Positions 15,525 to 24,144 are shown, counted from the first letter of the stretch. The stretch is 35,292 bases of DNA from CAVVAY01 sp963746465 (GCA_963746465.1 CAVVAY010000012.1:1-35292), one strand, 5' to 3'. Numbers and translations are program-made. Notes: a model not told the origin generated them from the sequence alone.

Positions 15525-16490
15525 GTGACCAGGATCGAGATCCGCGGCTTCGAACCCTCCGATGCGCCGGCGGCAGGTCGGTTGCTGGCCGGCCGGCACG
15601 TCGCCCATCGCCGGGTCGAGCCGCTGCTGGCCGCTCGGTTCGAGGACCCGGCCGTCGCCACGGCCCAGGTCGAGGAGGCGCTCGCCGACGGTGCGACCGG
15701 CGCGGTCGCGGTCGAGCGCGGCGAGGTGACCGGCTACCTCCTCGGCCAGGCGAAGGACAACCCGGTGTGGGGGCCCAACGCCTGGGTCGAGTCCGCGGGC
15801 CAGGCGGTCACCGAGCCCGAGGTCGTGCGCGACCTGTACGCCGTCGCCGCGCCGGTCTGGGTCGAAGCCGGCAAGGACGCCCACTACGCCCTGGTCCCGG
15901 CACACGACGCTGCGCTGGTCGACGCCTGGTTCCGGCTCGGCTTCGGCCAGCAGCACGTCCACGGCATCCGCGAGGTGCCCGACCAGCCACCCGTCGACGT
16001 ACCGGGAGTACTCGTGCGGCCGGCCGAGCGCCGCGACATCCCGGTGCTCGGCGAGCTCGACCTCGCACTTCCCCGGCACCAGGCCCTGGCACCGACGTAC
16101 TCGGCCGGCGAGACACCGACGCTCGAGGAGGCGGTGAAGAGCTGGGAGGACACGTTCGACGAGGAGGGCTGGCACTACCTGGTGGCGGAGCACGCCGGAC
16201 ACGTCGTCGGTGCCGGAGTCGGCTGCGCCCTGGAGGAGTCCAGCACCCACCTCGGCCTTACCCGTCCGGACCACGCCGGCTTCCTGGGCTTCGCCGCAGT
16301 CCTTCCCGAGGCGCGTGGGCTCGGTGCGGGGCGGGCCCTCGGCGAGGCCGTGCTCGCCTGGACCGCGACCGCGGGGTTCACCAGCGCGGTGACCGACTGG
16401 CGGGCGACCAACCTGCTGTCGTCGCGGACCTGGCCGCGGCTCGGCTACCGGCCCTCGTTCCTGCGCCTGCACCGCCGCATCGGCTACTGA
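15525..16490 (+). CDS. Tandem-GNAT N-acetyltransferase
   Basis: A 321-residue protein with two GNAT folds. The N-terminal one (IRGFEPSDAPAAGRLL to about residue 150, with GAVAVERGEVTGYLLG) looks degenerate. The C-terminal one starts near VLVRPAERRDIPVLGEL and has the acetyl-CoA-binding region VLPEARGLGAGRALGEAVLAW followed by VTDWRATNLLSSRTWPRLGYRP. The substrate is unknown. The GTG at 15525 is chosen because a -10 box lies just before it and the earlier in-frame residues are not family-like. A 13-bp hairpin follows the stop. Confidence 0.82.
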   Translation: MTRIEIRGFEPSDAPAAGRLLAGRHVAHRRVEPLLAARFEDPAVATAQVEEALADGATGAVAVERGEVTGYLLGQAKDNPVWGPNAWVESAGQAVTEPEVVRDLYAVAAPVWVEAGKDAHYALVPAHDAALVDAWFRLGFGQQHVHGIREVPDQPPVDVPGVLVRPAERRDIPVLGELDLALPRHQALAPTYSAGETPTLEEAVKSWEDTFDEEGWHYLVAEHAGHVVGAGVGCALEESSTHLGLTRPDHAGFLGFAAVLPEARGLGAGRALGEAVLAWTATAGFTSAVTDWRATNLLSSRTWPRLGYRPSFLRLHRRIGY

Positions 16491-16517
16491 TCGAGATCAT
16501 CTGCGGCGTCCGCGCCC

Positions 16518-16546
16518 GCGACACGCCGCGCTCCGCGGCGTGTCGC
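16518..16546 (+). terminator. 13-bp perfect hairpin downstream of the tandem-GNAT gene
   Basis: GCGACACGCCGCG (16518-16530) pairs perfectly with 16534-16546 around a 3-base CTC loop, 28 bases after the stop. There is no T-tract; it is a stable terminator-like hairpin. Confidence 0.7.
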
Positions 16547-16587
16547 AGGGCGGAACGTCGCGAACGACCTTGAAGGCGGCGTCCGAC

Positions 16588-16593
16588 TAAGGT
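16588..16593 (+). promoter_or_regulatory. -10 element of the EamA transporter gene
   Basis: TAAGGT, then CCCGGG, then the GTG at 16600. This is the same six-base spacer sequence as before the MBL-hydrolase gene, fitting a leaderless transcript. Confidence 0.5.
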
Positions 16594-16599
16594 CCCGGG

Positions 16600-17553
16600 G
16601 TGGTCGAGACAGCGCTGCCCGTCGCGATGGACGAGTCGGACCGGGTCCGGCACCCGGGCCGCGGCTACGTGTACCTCGTGGTCGCCGCAGCGCTGTTCGC
16701 CGTCAACGGCACCGTGTCCAAGGTCATCCTGGCCTCCGGGATGACCGCGATGCGGCTGACCGAGCTGCGGTGCACCGGCGCTGCCCTCGGCCTGCTCCTC
16801 GTGCTGCTCGTGGTGGCGCCGGCGCGGGTCCGGGTGAGCCGTCGCGAGCTGCCGCTCCTCGCGGCGTACGGCGTGGCCGGCGTCGCGCTGACCCAGTTCT
16901 TCTACTTCGTCGCGATCGCCCGGATGCCGGTGAGCATCGCGCTGCTGCTGGAGTACACCGCACCGCTGATGGTCGCGCTGTGGGCCCGCTTCGTCTTCCG
17001 GCAGCCGGTGCGCAGCCGGGTATGGGCGGCGCTGGGGCTGTCGTTGGTCGGCCTTGCCCTCGTCGCCGAGGTCTGGCAGGGCAGCACGCTGAACGGCCTG
17101 GGTGTCGCGGCCGCGCTGGCGGCAGCCGTCGCGCTGGCGGCGTACTACCTGCTCGGGGAGCACAGCGCGAGCTCGCGCGACCCGCTGTCCACCACCTTCT
17201 GGGCCTTCGTCTTCGCCAGCCTGCTCTGGGCGGTCGTGCAGCCGTGGTGGAGCTTCCCGGTCGGGCAGACCCGCGGCAGCACCTCGCTGCTGGGCAACCT
17301 CGATGACGTCACCCTGCCGGTGTGGACGCTGATGCTGTGCATGGTGGTGCTGGGCACGATCGTGCCGTTCGTGCTCGTGCTGTCCGGGCTGCACCACCTG
17401 CCGGCCACCCGGGTGGGCATGGTCGGGATGTTGGAGCCGGTGCTCGCCGGCGTGGTCGCGTGGGCCTGGCTGGGCGAGGCGCTCAGCGCCGGGCAGCTGG
17501 TCGGTGCCGCCGTCGTCCTGGCCGGGATCGTGCTCGCCCAGACCGCCCGCTGA
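16600..17553 (+). CDS. EamA/DMT-superfamily transporter
   Basis: A 317-residue inner-membrane transporter with about ten hydrophobic helices in two EamA repeats. The first runs from GYVYLVVAAALFAVNGTVSKVIL to about residue 148, with the typical LLLEYTAPLMVALWARFVF. The second starts near LNGLGVAAALAAAVALAAYYLLGE and contains RVGMVGMLEPVLAGVVAWAWLGE and a last helix ending VLAQTAR. DMT proteins export metabolites or amino acids; the substrate cannot be inferred. The start codon is GTG with a -10 box six bases upstream. It faces the convergent GNAT gene. Confidence 0.9.
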   Translation: MVETALPVAMDESDRVRHPGRGYVYLVVAAALFAVNGTVSKVILASGMTAMRLTELRCTGAALGLLLVLLVVAPARVRVSRRELPLLAAYGVAGVALTQFFYFVAIARMPVSIALLLEYTAPLMVALWARFVFRQPVRSRVWAALGLSLVGLALVAEVWQGSTLNGLGVAAALAAAVALAAYYLLGEHSASSRDPLSTTFWAFVFASLLWAVVQPWWSFPVGQTRGSTSLLGNLDDVTLPVWTLMLCMVVLGTIVPFVLVLSGLHHLPATRVGMVGMLEPVLAGVVAWAWLGEALSAGQLVGAAVVLAGIVLAQTAR

Positions 17554-17576
17554 GCCTGTCCGTCGCCTCCAGCCCG

Positions 17577-17628
17577 GTGATCATGAAGAGAGCACCCCTC
17601 AAGTGCGGGGAGGAGCATTCATGATCAC
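17577..17628. terminator. Inverted repeat between convergent genes
   Basis: GTGATCATGAA (17577-17587) pairs with TTCATGATCAC (17618-17628). An inner CCCC/GGGG pair (17595-17598 with 17607-17610) closes an 8-base loop. Flanking CCC and GGG extend the stem after one mismatch. The right arm includes the stop codon of the minus-strand GNAT gene. It probably serves as a bidirectional terminator; a repeated extragenic palindrome is also possible. Confidence 0.6.
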
Positions 17629-18281
17629 GGGGAAGGGGTGCTGGGAGGTAAGCCGAAGAGGGGCAGGGCGGGTGCGAGGCCGGTGACCGCGACGTCCGCT
17701 GCCCCGCCGAGCGCCTGCCACTCAGCCCGGGTCATCCGCAGGTGCACGAGGGTGTCGACCCCGCCGTCGCGGGCCAGCGACGACACCCCGTTGTCGCGGT
17801 AGCCGAGCGAGCGCGAGACGCCGAGCGACGCGGCGTTGTCGTGCCATGCGGAGGTGATCGCGGCCTCCGCCCCGAGGTGGTCGAAAGCCAGCGCCAGCAC
17901 CGCACGGCGCATCGCCTTCCCCAGCCCCTGCCCGCGCACCCCGCTCACCAGCCAGGACGAAGTGTCGACGGTGCGCAGCGTCGGGAAGTCGTTGCCCTCG
18001 AGCTCCTGCAGGCCGAGCAGCTCGCCGTGGCGCCGGACCGCGAGGTGAAACCGCCACGCCTGCGTCGTCCAGGTGCCGTAGGACCGCCAGTACTCCTGGT
18101 GCACCACCACCCCACGCCGGACGTCGTCGGGCAGCCCGAACTGCGGGGCACCCGGGTTCTGCTCCGAGTCGGCCGGCAGCACCCGCACCACCTCGTCGAG
18201 GTCGGCCTCGGTGAGCGGGGTGAGCGCCAGGTCGCCGGTCGTCAGCCGCAGGTCGAGCAGCGGCCAGTAGCGATGCGTCAC
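17625..18281 (-). CDS. GNAT family N-acetyltransferase
   Basis: A 218-residue GNAT protein of the RimJ/RimL-like group. LTPLTEADLDEVVRVLP starts the fold, with FHLAVRRHGELLGLQEL as the central strands. The acetyl-CoA-binding stretch is SGVRGQGLGKAMRRAVLALAF, followed by ITSAWHDNAASLGVSRSLGYRDNG. These enzymes often acetylate protein N-termini or small amines; the target here is unknown. The GTG at 18281 overlaps the stop of the Ppx gene by four bases, so it ends the eno-ftsB-DUF501-ppx operon. The open frame extends six codons upstream but into the ppx end. Confidence 0.88.
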   Translation of the reverse strand: MTHRYWPLLDLRLTTGDLALTPLTEADLDEVVRVLPADSEQNPGAPQFGLPDDVRRGVVVHQEYWRSYGTWTTQAWRFHLAVRRHGELLGLQELEGNDFPTLRTVDTSSWLVSGVRGQGLGKAMRRAVLALAFDHLGAEAAITSAWHDNAASLGVSRSLGYRDNGVSSLARDGGVDTLVHLRMTRAEWQALGGAADVAVTGLAPALPLFGLPPSTPSP

Positions 18282-19213
18282 CGTTCCAGCATGGACCACG
18301 CGATGCCGTCCAGGATGTCGTGCTCGCTGACCACGATCTCGTCCACCGGCACCGACCCCAGCACGACCGAGAGCACCAGGGCACCGGCACCGATCACGTC
18401 GACCCGGCCGGGATGCATGAACGGCAGCGCGGCGCGTTGCTCGCGGGTCATCGCGAGCAGCCGGTCGGCAACGCGGTGGATGTCGGCAGCCGGAACGTGC
18501 GCGTGGTGGATGCGGTCCGGCAGGTACGCCGGCAGGTCGAGCGCCATCGCCGCGACCGTGGTGACCGAGCCGGCCAGGCCGACAAGCGTGCCGGCCTCGG
18601 CGAGCGGCACCGTCCGGCCGGCCCGCCGCACCCCGGCTGCGATGTCGGCCCGGGCCGCCGCGACCTGCCCGGCGGTGGGCGGGTCGTCGTGCAGGTGACG
18701 TTCGGTCATCCGGACCGAGCCGACGTCCACCGACACGGCCGCGCGCGGAGACGCGCCCGGGTCGCCCAGCACCAGCTCGGTCGACCCGCCGCCGATGTCG
18801 ACGACCAGGAACGGGCGCGGCAGGCCCCCGGCTGTCAGGTCGCGGGTCGCGCCGGTGAAGGAGAGGGCGGCCTCCTCGTCACCAGTGACGACCTCGGGCT
18901 CGATGCCGAACCGGTCGCGGACGCCGGCCGCGAACTCGTCGCGGTTCGTCACGTCGCGCGAGGCCGAGGTGGCGACGAACCGCACGGCCTCGGCACCGGT
19001 CCCCCGCACCACCTCGGCATAGCCGTCGCACGCGGCGAAGGTGCGCTCCAGCGCCTCGGGCGCGAGCCGCCCGGTGCGGTCGACGTCCTGACCGAGCCGC
19101 ACGATCTCCATCCGCCGGTCGACGTCGGTAAGCGTCGAGTGCTCGACGTCGATGTCGGCGACGAGCAGCCTGATCGAGTTGGTGCCGCAGTCGATCGCCG
19201 CGACCCTGGTCAT
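18278..19213 (-). CDS. ppx: Ppx/GppA exopolyphosphatase/pppGpp phosphohydrolase family protein
   Basis: A 311-residue short actinobacterial Ppx/GppA protein of the ASKHA ATPase fold. Visible motifs are AAIDCGTNSIRLLVAD (phosphate 1), FVATSASRDVTNRDEF, VVTGDEEAALSF, the phosphate 2 motif LVVDIGGGSTELVLG, and the adenosine-type motif LVGLAGSVTTVAAM. The protein lacks the C-terminal HD domain of the longer proteobacterial Ppx, as usual in this phylum. It hydrolyses polyphosphate or pppGpp; which one is uncertain. The ATG at 19213 overlaps the DUF501 stop (ATGA), so the longer upstream open frame is not used. Confidence 0.92.
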   Translation of the reverse strand: MTRVAAIDCGTNSIRLLVADIDVEHSTLTDVDRRMEIVRLGQDVDRTGRLAPEALERTFAACDGYAEVVRGTGAEAVRFVATSASRDVTNRDEFAAGVRDRFGIEPEVVTGDEEAALSFTGATRDLTAGGLPRPFLVVDIGGGSTELVLGDPGASPRAAVSVDVGSVRMTERHLHDDPPTAGQVAAARADIAAGVRRAGRTVPLAEAGTLVGLAGSVTTVAAMALDLPAYLPDRIHHAHVPAADIHRVADRLLAMTREQRAALPFMHPGRVDVIGAGALVLSVVLGSVPVDEIVVSEHDILDGIAWSMLER

Positions 19214-19719
19214 TCCGCCACCTCGCCGACATCGACACATGGGCCGTTGCGCCACCAGGCAGGCAGGGCCTCCAGCGCCTCGTCGCCGAGGGGGTTGGCA
19301 CCCCGGCCCTCGGCCAGCGCCTGGGCCACCAGCACGTGCAGGCACTTCACCCGGTCCGGCATGCCGCCGGCGGAGACGCCGGCGATCTCGGGGACATCCT
19401 CGACCGCGTCGCGGACCGCGAGGTAACGCTCATGGGCCTCCCGGTAAGCGGCCCGCAGCTCGTCGTCGGCCGCCAGCCGCCCGGTCATCTCGCGCATCAT
19501 CCCCTCGGCCTCGAGGGTCCCCACCGCCGCGGCGGCCCGTGGGCAGGTCAGGTAGTACACGGTCGGGAACGGCGTGCCGTCCGGGAGCCGCGGAGCGGTC
19601 TCGACGACGTCCGGGTGCCCGCACGGGCAGCGGTGCGCGACCCGGCGTACACCGCGCGCGGCCCGGCCGAGCTGGGCCTCGACAGCTTCCAGGTCACGCC
19701 GGCCGGGCCGGTCGGTCAC
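19210..19719 (-). CDS. DUF501 domain protein
   Basis: A 169-residue protein with the DUF501 pattern: VTDRPGRRDLEAVEAQLGR at the N-terminus, RVAHRCPCGHPDVVETAPRLPDGTPFPTVYYL with the conserved Cys pair, then LTCPRAAAAVGTLEAEGMM and a C-terminal AGGMPDRVKCLHVLVAQALA. DUF501 genes are conserved between ftsB and ppx in actinobacteria, but the function is unknown; the Cys and His residues might bind a metal. The GTG at 19719 overlaps the ftsB stop by four bases. Confidence 0.9.
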   Translation of the reverse strand: MTDRPGRRDLEAVEAQLGRAARGVRRVAHRCPCGHPDVVETAPRLPDGTPFPTVYYLTCPRAAAAVGTLEAEGMMREMTGRLAADDELRAAYREAHERYLAVRDAVEDVPEIAGVSAGGMPDRVKCLHVLVAQALAEGRGANPLGDEALEALPAWWRNGPCVDVGEVAE

Positions 19720-20141
19720 TTCGCGGACTTCGCGTCGCCACCCGCGGCCTCGACACTGCTCCACAGGTCGGTGAACCAGGGACTGCGCTCACGCTCCGGC
19801 TTCTGCGCCTGGACCACGCCGTCCTCGGCCGGTGCCTCGTCGGCCTCCAGGACCACGTAGGACTTCTCGCCGGGCATGACGTAGTGCAGCCGCTCACGCG
19901 CCTGCGCCTCGACGTACGCCTCGTCGTCCCACCGCTCGTGCTGACGGCGCAGCTCGGCCACCCGCTTCTCCTGCTCGGCGACCTGGGCGCGGTAGTCGTT
20001 GATGTCACCGCGCTGGGCGAGGTACTCGCGCAGCGGATAGGCCAGCGAGATCGCCAGCAGGCACACCACCAGGGCGAGCATCGCTGCTCGTCCGGTGATG
20101 TTGGAGCGTCGCCGCTCACCGTGCCCGCCGGTCGTGGTCAT
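19716..20141 (-). CDS. ftsB: FtsB/DivIC-family septum formation protein
   Basis: A 141-residue bitopic membrane protein. A short basic cytoplasmic N-terminus (GERRRSNITGR) is followed by one membrane helix at about 19-37 (AAMLALVVCLLAISLAYPL), a coiled coil (INDYRAQVAEQEKRVAELRRQHERW) and the family motif DEAYVEAQARERLHYVMPGEKSYVV. A poorly conserved tail follows. FtsB links FtsL and FtsQ in the divisome. The ATG at 20141 is seven bases after the eno stop, the classical actinobacterial eno-ftsB arrangement. Confidence 0.93.
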   Translation of the reverse strand: MTTTGGHGERRRSNITGRAAMLALVVCLLAISLAYPLREYLAQRGDINDYRAQVAEQEKRVAELRRQHERWDDEAYVEAQARERLHYVMPGEKSYVVLEADEAPAEDGVVQAQKPERERSPWFTDLWSSVEAAGGDAKSAK

Positions 20142-20148
20142 GGCGTCG

Positions 20149-21429
20149 TCAGCCGCCGTGCCGCGGGAACGCCGCCCGGCCGGCGTAGCGCGCGGCGTCG
20201 TCGAGCTCTTCCTCGATGCGCAGCAGCTGGTTGTACTTCGCGACCCGCTCCGACCGGGCCGGGGCGCCGGTCTTGATCTGGCCGCAGTCGGTGGCCACCG
20301 CGAGGTCCGCGATCGTGGTGTCCTCGGTCTCGCCGGACCGGTGGCTCATCATGCAGCGGTAGCCGTTGCGGTGGGCCATCGCGACGGCGTCCAGGGTCTC
20401 GGTCAGGGTGCCGATCTGGTTGACCTTGACGAGCAGCGCGTTCGCGGCGTGCTGGTCGATGCCCCGCTGGAGGCGCTCCGGGTTGGTGACGAACAGGTCG
20501 TCGCCGACGATCTGCACCCGGTCGCCGAGCTGCTCGGTCAGTGCGGTCCAGCCGTCCCAGTCCTCTTCGCTCATCGGGTCCTCGATGGACACCAGCGGGT
20601 ACGACGACACCAGCTCGGCGTAGTAGGCCGCCATCTCCTCCGACGACTTCTTGGCGCCCTCGAACGCGTAGGCGCCGCCGCCGTAGAACTCGGTGGCCGC
20701 GACATCCAGCGCCAGCGCGATGTCCTGCCCGACCGAGAAGCCGGTCTTGCCGATCGCCTCGACGATGAGGTCGAGGGCGTCGCGGTTGCTCGGCAGGTCC
20801 GGTGCGAAGCCGCCCTCGTCGCCGAGACCGGTCGCCAAGCCGCGCTCCTTCAGCACCGACTTCAGCGCGTGGTAGACCTCGGTCCCCCACTGCAGCGCCT
20901 CGCGGAACGTCGGCGCACCGATCGGCGCGACCATGAACTCCTGGACGTCGACACCGGTGTCTGCGTGCGCGCCGCCGTTGAGGATGTTCATCATCGGCAC
21001 CGGCAGCAGGTGCGCGTTCGGCCCGCCGACGTAGCGGAACAGCGGCAGCTCGGCGGACTCGGCAGCCGCCCGTGCCACCGCCAGCGAGACACCGAGCAGG
21101 GCGTTCGCACCCAGCCGGGACTTCGTGGGGGTGCCGTCGAGATCGATGAGGGCCTGGTCGACCAGCCGCTGCTCGCTCGCCTCGAATCCGACGAGGGCGG
21201 GAGCGATCTCGTCCAGGACACCGATGACGGCCTTCTCGACGCCCTTGCCGCCGTACCTCTTCTTGTCGCCGTCACGCAGCTCGACCGCCTCGAACTGGCC
21301 GGTGCTCGCACCGCTGGGAACCGCGGCCCGCGCGATGGTGCCGTCGTCGAGCGCGACCTCCACCTCGACGGTGGGGTTGCCGCGCGAGTCCAGGATCTCG
21401 CGGGCTCCGACGGCGTCGATGCTCGCCAC
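20149..21429 (-). CDS. eno: Enolase
   Basis: Enolase interconverts 2-phosphoglycerate and phosphoenolpyruvate in glycolysis. The 426-residue protein has the N-terminal AREILDSRGNPTVEVEV, SGASTGQFEAVELRDGD, GDEGGFAPDLPSN, the metal ligands in LALDVAATEFY and SIEDPMSEEDW, DDLFVTN, the catalytic Lys region LLVKVNQIGTLTE and the signature MMSHRSGETEDTTIAD. The GTG at 21429 is selected because AAGGAG lies seven bases upstream and MASIDAV is a family-like N-terminus; 16 codons of the longer open frame are dropped. It is the first gene of the operon with ftsB, DUF501, ppx and GNAT. Confidence 0.97.
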   Translation of the reverse strand: MASIDAVGAREILDSRGNPTVEVEVALDDGTIARAAVPSGASTGQFEAVELRDGDKKRYGGKGVEKAVIGVLDEIAPALVGFEASEQRLVDQALIDLDGTPTKSRLGANALLGVSLAVARAAAESAELPLFRYVGGPNAHLLPVPMMNILNGGAHADTGVDVQEFMVAPIGAPTFREALQWGTEVYHALKSVLKERGLATGLGDEGGFAPDLPSNRDALDLIVEAIGKTGFSVGQDIALALDVAATEFYGGGAYAFEGAKKSSEEMAAYYAELVSSYPLVSIEDPMSEEDWDGWTALTEQLGDRVQIVGDDLFVTNPERLQRGIDQHAANALLVKVNQIGTLTETLDAVAMAHRNGYRCMMSHRSGETEDTTIADLAVATDCGQIKTGAPARSERVAKYNQLLRIEEELDDAARYAGRAAFPRHGG

Positions 21430-21578
21430 GGCTGTGCTCCTTCGTGCGGGGGCTGGCTGCGGGCAGGCCGCAGCCACGGTCCGCCTCAGGCTACCGGCGC
21501 TGCGTTGCCGACCCGATCTCCGACGCCCCGGATCCTCGGCCGGTCTCTGGCGATGAGTCCTGGCCGAGTCGCGGGTCT

Positions 21579-21619
21579 GTTCTGGTAGGACGTCGTACGA
21601 CGCGGCCAGGCACCAGAAC
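21579..21619. promoter_or_regulatory. Nested inverted repeats upstream of the DUF899 gene
   Basis: GTTCTGGT (21579-21586) pairs with ACCAGAAC (21612-21619). Between them is a perfect 10-bp palindrome GTCGTACGAC (21592-21601). The stretch lies in the 203-base divergent gap between eno and the DUF899 gene, ending 13 bases before the latter's start. It could be an operator pair or a leader stem that includes the start of the ribosome binding region. Confidence 0.45.
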
Positions 21620-21632
21620 CACGGAGGACACC

Positions 21633-22448
21633 ATGACGACCAGGTCCACCACTGCCCGCAACAACCTTCCCGGCAAGCCGCCGGTCGTCGACCTGAGCAC
21701 CTGGCAGGCCGCTCGCGCGGAGCTGCTGGTCCGCGAGAAGGCGCACACCCGTGAGGGTGACGCCCTCGCCGCGGCCCGCCGCCGGCTGCCGATGGTGGAA
21801 ATCGACGGGGCGGTCGAGGTCGTCGGGGCTCACGGACCGGTCCCGTTCATCGACCTGTTCCAGGGTCGCGACGAGCTCGTGGTCTACCACTCCATGTGGT
21901 ACGACGGCGCGCCGCACCAGGGGCAGTGCGAGGGCTGCACCTTCAACCTCTGGCACATCAGGGACGCCGGCTACCTGAACGCCCGCGGTGTCTCGTTCGC
22001 CGTCCTGACCTCGGGCCGGTGGGACGAGGTGGCGACCTACGTGGAGTTCATGGGCTACACCGAGCCCTGGTACTCGGTGCGCGACGTGGAGGCGCGCCTC
22101 CTGGCCGACGAGGGTCACTTCATCTGTTTCCTGCGTGACGGTGACCGGGTGTTCCTCACCTACTCCACGACCGGCCGCGGCAACGAGCCGGCCGACGGCT
22201 CCCTCGGCCTGCTCGACATGACGCCCTACGGCCGCCGCGAGCCGTGGGAGGACGACCCCGACGGCTGGCCAGAGGCCCCCGAAGCCGGCGCACCGATCGG
22301 CGGGCATGGGGTGCCGATCTGCTGGTACTGGCGCTCGGACGCCGACGGCGTCGCCAGCTGGGGCCCGACCAGCCGGCCGGTGCCGCAGTGGCGCCGCCCC
22401 GGCGCGACCCCCGCGCAGACTCTCGGCCGGCAGGGCGACCACCACTGA
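21633..22448 (+). CDS. DUF899 family thioredoxin-like protein
   Basis: A 271-residue protein of the DUF899 group of thioredoxin-fold proteins. Features are VDLSTWQAARAELLVREKAHTR at the N-terminus, RRRLPMVEID, LVVYHSMWYDG, a CEGCTFNLW motif (CxxC at the thioredoxin-like position), RGVSFAVLTSG, and the C-terminal DMTPYGRREPWEDDPDGWP and WYWRSDADG. A redox role is inferred; the substrate is unknown. ATG at 21633 has GGAGG six bases upstream. Convergent with the DUF885 gene across a hairpin. Confidence 0.9.
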   Translation: MTTRSTTARNNLPGKPPVVDLSTWQAARAELLVREKAHTREGDALAAARRRLPMVEIDGAVEVVGAHGPVPFIDLFQGRDELVVYHSMWYDGAPHQGQCEGCTFNLWHIRDAGYLNARGVSFAVLTSGRWDEVATYVEFMGYTEPWYSVRDVEARLLADEGHFICFLRDGDRVFLTYSTTGRGNEPADGSLGLLDMTPYGRREPWEDDPDGWPEAPEAGAPIGGHGVPICWYWRSDADGVASWGPTSRPVPQWRRPGATPAQTLGRQGDHH

Positions 22449-22450
22449 CG

Positions 22451-22478
22451 CCCCGTCGCCGACGTCGTCGGCACGGGG
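22451..22478. terminator. Bidirectional hairpin between DUF899 and DUF885 genes
   Basis: CCCCGT plus GCCGAC (with one bulged C) pairs with GTCGGCACGGGG around a 3-base loop. It fills the 30-base gap between two convergent stops exactly. Confidence 0.72.
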
Positions 22479-24137
22479 TCAGACAGCGAGCAGGGTGCGC
22501 AGGTGCCGTGGTGCCGGTGAGCCGTGGGCCAGCATCGCGTCGTGCCGCGCGCGCAGCGACAGGTCGGGCCTGGCCGCGGCCAGGTCGCGGGCCAGGTCGG
22601 ACACCTCGACGTAGCCGACGTAGTACGTCGACAGCTGGCTGCTCGTGAGCAGTGCCCGCCGCCACTTCCCCGCGGCCTCGCCCTCCTCCTGGTGCCCGCG
22701 CTGCATCATCAGCCGCATCGCCTCGTCCTCGGTCATCCCGTGGGCGTGCACCCGGGCGTCGAGCACCGCGTTGATCGTCATCCGCAGCTGCATCTTCAGC
22801 TGCTGCATCCGCAGCGCGTCCGTGAGTCCCTGCTCGGACCGGTAGCCGGAGTCGACCATCAGCTCCTCGGCGTACACCGCCCAGCCCTCGACGAACGAGC
22901 CGCTCCACAGCGCCTTGCGGACCGGAACAGCCGACTCGAAGCGCTGGTTGTGCGCCAGCTGCAGCACGTGACCCGGCATCGCCTCGTGCACCGTGAGGTT
23001 CTGCAGCATGTGCGCGTTGTACTCGCGGAAGAACGACCGCACCCGCTGCGCCGACCAGTCCTCGGGGGTCGGAGAGACCGCGAAGTACGTCGGAAGCGGT
23101 GCCGACTCCAGCGGGCCGGGCGGGTCGCAGTAGGCCACTGCAACACCGCGGTGGATCTCGGGCATCACGATCACCTCGACGGGGTCGTCGTGGACCGTGA
23201 CGAGGTCCTGGGACCGGACGAACTCCGTGGTCTGTGCCATCGCGGCGACGCACAGGCCGACGATGGTCTCGTCGTCGACGTGCCCCTCGGTCGCGAGCCG
23301 GTCGAGGACCCGGCGCACCCGGCCGTCGGCGGCGCCGCCGTCCAGCCGGCCGGCCGTCTCGGCGATCAGCGTCTCGATCCGCTCGAGGTCGGACTCGGCG
23401 CGGGCCAGCACCGCGTCGGCGTCGGTGGCCGTGTCGAGGGTGAGCGCCAGCTTGCGGGAGAACCGCTCGGCGCCGAGCCGGGGATCCCCGGCGGCGTCCT
23501 CGAGTCGGGACCGCAGCCAGTCCAGGTGCTCGTCCAGTGCGGCCACCGCCACGTCCCGAACGCGGTCGACCTCTCCGCGCAGCGCCGGCTCCTCACCGAG
23601 CGCGCGCTCGAGCTCGGTCGCGATCAGTGTCCTGGTGCCGGTGAACTGCCCGATCGCCGTCTCGACGTGCACCTTGGGCATCGCGCCGAGCGCCGCACGG
23701 GCCTCCCTCAGCCGTGCGGGTACGGCGGCGAGCCGACCGGCTGCCGCACGCAAACGGTCGCCGAGCGGCGCGAAGTCTCGAGCCAGCAACGTGTACACGG
23801 CCGTGCCCGGGTTGGCGACCAGCGGGTCCCACTCGGTCTCGCGCAGCTGCTGCAGCTCGTAGCGGAGAGCACCCAACGCGTTGCGCAGGATGTCGGCGTC
23901 CACCCGGTCGGCCGCCGACAGGGACGAGGGGTCGACCGCGTCGAGGTCGGCCAGCCGTCGTCCGGCCCAGGCGACCTGCTCGGCCTGGGCCTCCGCCGAC
24001 TGGTCGTTGAGCCGGTCGTCGAACCGGTGGTCGCCGAGGACGGTCGCCGACTCCGGGTGCCGTTCCAGCAGCTCGTCGAGGACGGCGCCGGCCAGTCGGT
24101 GGAACTCGTGCGGGGCTGCGGACGGGGCGTCTGTCAC
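22479..24137 (-). CDS. DUF885 domain protein, putative zinc carboxypeptidase-like
   Basis: A 552-residue DUF885 protein. The key motif is LTVHEAMPGHVLQLAHN at about 380, a His-Glu-x-x-x-x-His zinc-binding element, followed by VEGWAVYAEELMVDSGY, which supplies the downstream acidic ligand. The N-terminal half is helical (FHRLAGAVLDELLERHPESATVLGDHRFDDRLND). Distant relatives include M32-type peptidases, but a substrate cannot be named. There is no signal peptide, so it is probably cytoplasmic. The GTG at 24137 is seven bases after a -10 box, a leaderless arrangement. Confidence 0.88.
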   Translation of the reverse strand: MTDAPSAAPHEFHRLAGAVLDELLERHPESATVLGDHRFDDRLNDQSAEAQAEQVAWAGRRLADLDAVDPSSLSAADRVDADILRNALGALRYELQQLRETEWDPLVANPGTAVYTLLARDFAPLGDRLRAAAGRLAAVPARLREARAALGAMPKVHVETAIGQFTGTRTLIATELERALGEEPALRGEVDRVRDVAVAALDEHLDWLRSRLEDAAGDPRLGAERFSRKLALTLDTATDADAVLARAESDLERIETLIAETAGRLDGGAADGRVRRVLDRLATEGHVDDETIVGLCVAAMAQTTEFVRSQDLVTVHDDPVEVIVMPEIHRGVAVAYCDPPGPLESAPLPTYFAVSPTPEDWSAQRVRSFFREYNAHMLQNLTVHEAMPGHVLQLAHNQRFESAVPVRKALWSGSFVEGWAVYAEELMVDSGYRSEQGLTDALRMQQLKMQLRMTINAVLDARVHAHGMTEDEAMRLMMQRGHQEEGEAAGKWRRALLTSSQLSTYYVGYVEVSDLARDLAAARPDLSLRARHDAMLAHGSPAPRHLRTLLAV

Positions 24138-24144
24138 GCGGTGA

